DNA of 23,983 nt from DAOMFM01 sp035429825 (lineage in GTDB: Bacteria > Acidobacteriota > Blastocatellia > UBA7656 > JADIYM01). This document shows positions 23,851 to 23,983 of the stretch, piece after piece. Positions within the stretch are counted from its first letter, which is position 1. Each line of letters starts with the position of its first letter. The position numbers were made by a program, and so were the translations under genes. The DNA lies in NCBI GenBank assembly GCA_044224215.1, contig JBGAKX010000068.1:1-23983 (forward strand), read 5' to 3'. The notes under the pieces are model-generated. The model made no database searches. It saw only the letters and a program-made list of their open reading frames with translations, and was not told the DNA's origin.

Positions 23851-23983
23851 CGCCCGCTGAAGCGGGCTCGGACGGTTCGTGTGACGGGGTCCCACGGTTC
23901 CGCTCGCTGCGCCGTGGGCTCGTTTGAGAGTCGCCCGCTGAAGCGGGCTCGCACGGTTCGTGTGACGGGGTCCCACGGTTCCG
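23851..23983. repeat. tandem palindromic repeat, 81-bp period, cut by window edge
   Basis: A 52-bp segment starting CGCCCGCTGAAGCGGGCTCG at 23851 recurs at 23932 with 51 of 52 bases identical (one G/C change) up to the window end. Within each unit GCCCGCT-GA-AGCGGGC is a perfect hairpin; CCCACGG (23891-23897) pairs with CCGTGGG (23912-23918) around a 14-base loop. Further units may follow beyond the window. The 23688-23954 minus-strand ORF over it repeats the peptide RARFSGRL because of the DNA repeat and is not counted as a gene. Confidence 0.85.

Noticed and set aside
23688..23954. 88-aa minus-strand ORF containing RARFSGRL twice
   Set aside because: The peptide repeat is produced by the palindromic DNA repeat; there is no ribosome site and no protein-like character.
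23851..23983. Possible CRISPR array
   Set aside because: Only two units are visible, each longer and more palindromic than a CRISPR repeat, and the 29-bp spacer between the 52-bp segments is not flanked by further units or cas genes.

Overview
The window is high-GC bacterial chromosome with dense, mostly short-spaced genes on both strands and strong third-position GC, which also makes long antisense shadow ORFs. The partial outer-membrane barrel at the left edge, the DPP IV / POT peptide locus, the sialidase with GDWNGDG repeats and the two-part alkylglycerol-monooxygenase-like protein all fit a soil-type Acidobacteriota, perhaps class Vicinamibacteria. This is inference from protein style: no rRNA or other marker gene is present.

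Left part (1-5770): an outer-membrane beta-barrel gene cut by the window edge, then a secreted DPP IV-like peptidase (both minus). Divergent from the peptidase are two tandem POT-family proton/oligopeptide symporters. Together they form a plausible peptide-scavenging module: a secreted or periplasmic peptidase releases di- and tripeptides and the POT carriers import them. The two carriers differ in topology and in one key residue.

Middle (5771-12521): a long 5' region with a candidate promoter; a secreted five-Asp-box sialidase-like propeller fused to five calcium-loop-like GDWNGDG repeats; a strong terminator-like hairpin; a lipoprotein NUC1 nuclease (minus) divergent from a BamE/SmpA-like lipoprotein (plus); a secreted coiled-coil plus M15-like putative metallopeptidase (minus) divergent from a fatty-acid-hydroxylase membrane protein (plus); a nested inverted-repeat spacer; and a small protein of unknown function.

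Right-middle (12502-18218): an RHS/YD-like repeat protein (minus), a two-domain chromate transporter followed closely by a four-blade PQQ-type lipoprotein (plus), an RluA-type pseudouridine synthase whose stop codon is the same CTAG as its neighbour's, and an EttA-type ABC-F translation factor (minus).

Right part (18219-23983): a roughly 213-bp nested palindrome, then a 1007-aa P-loop ATPase with TTG start that resembles the large ATPases of BREX/Pgl-type defence systems (DUF6079/BrxC-like) but stands without any other defence gene. Upstream of it is a same-strand cluster of a DUF2911-like secreted protein, an AhpD-like carboxymuconolactone decarboxylase-family protein and a secreted alpha/beta-hydrolase esterase. 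The window ends inside a tandem palindromic repeat. The best candidates for something undescribed are the orphan ATPase, the noncoding palindromic elements, and the coiled-coil/metallopeptidase fusion. No complete new multi-gene system can be demonstrated from sequence alone.
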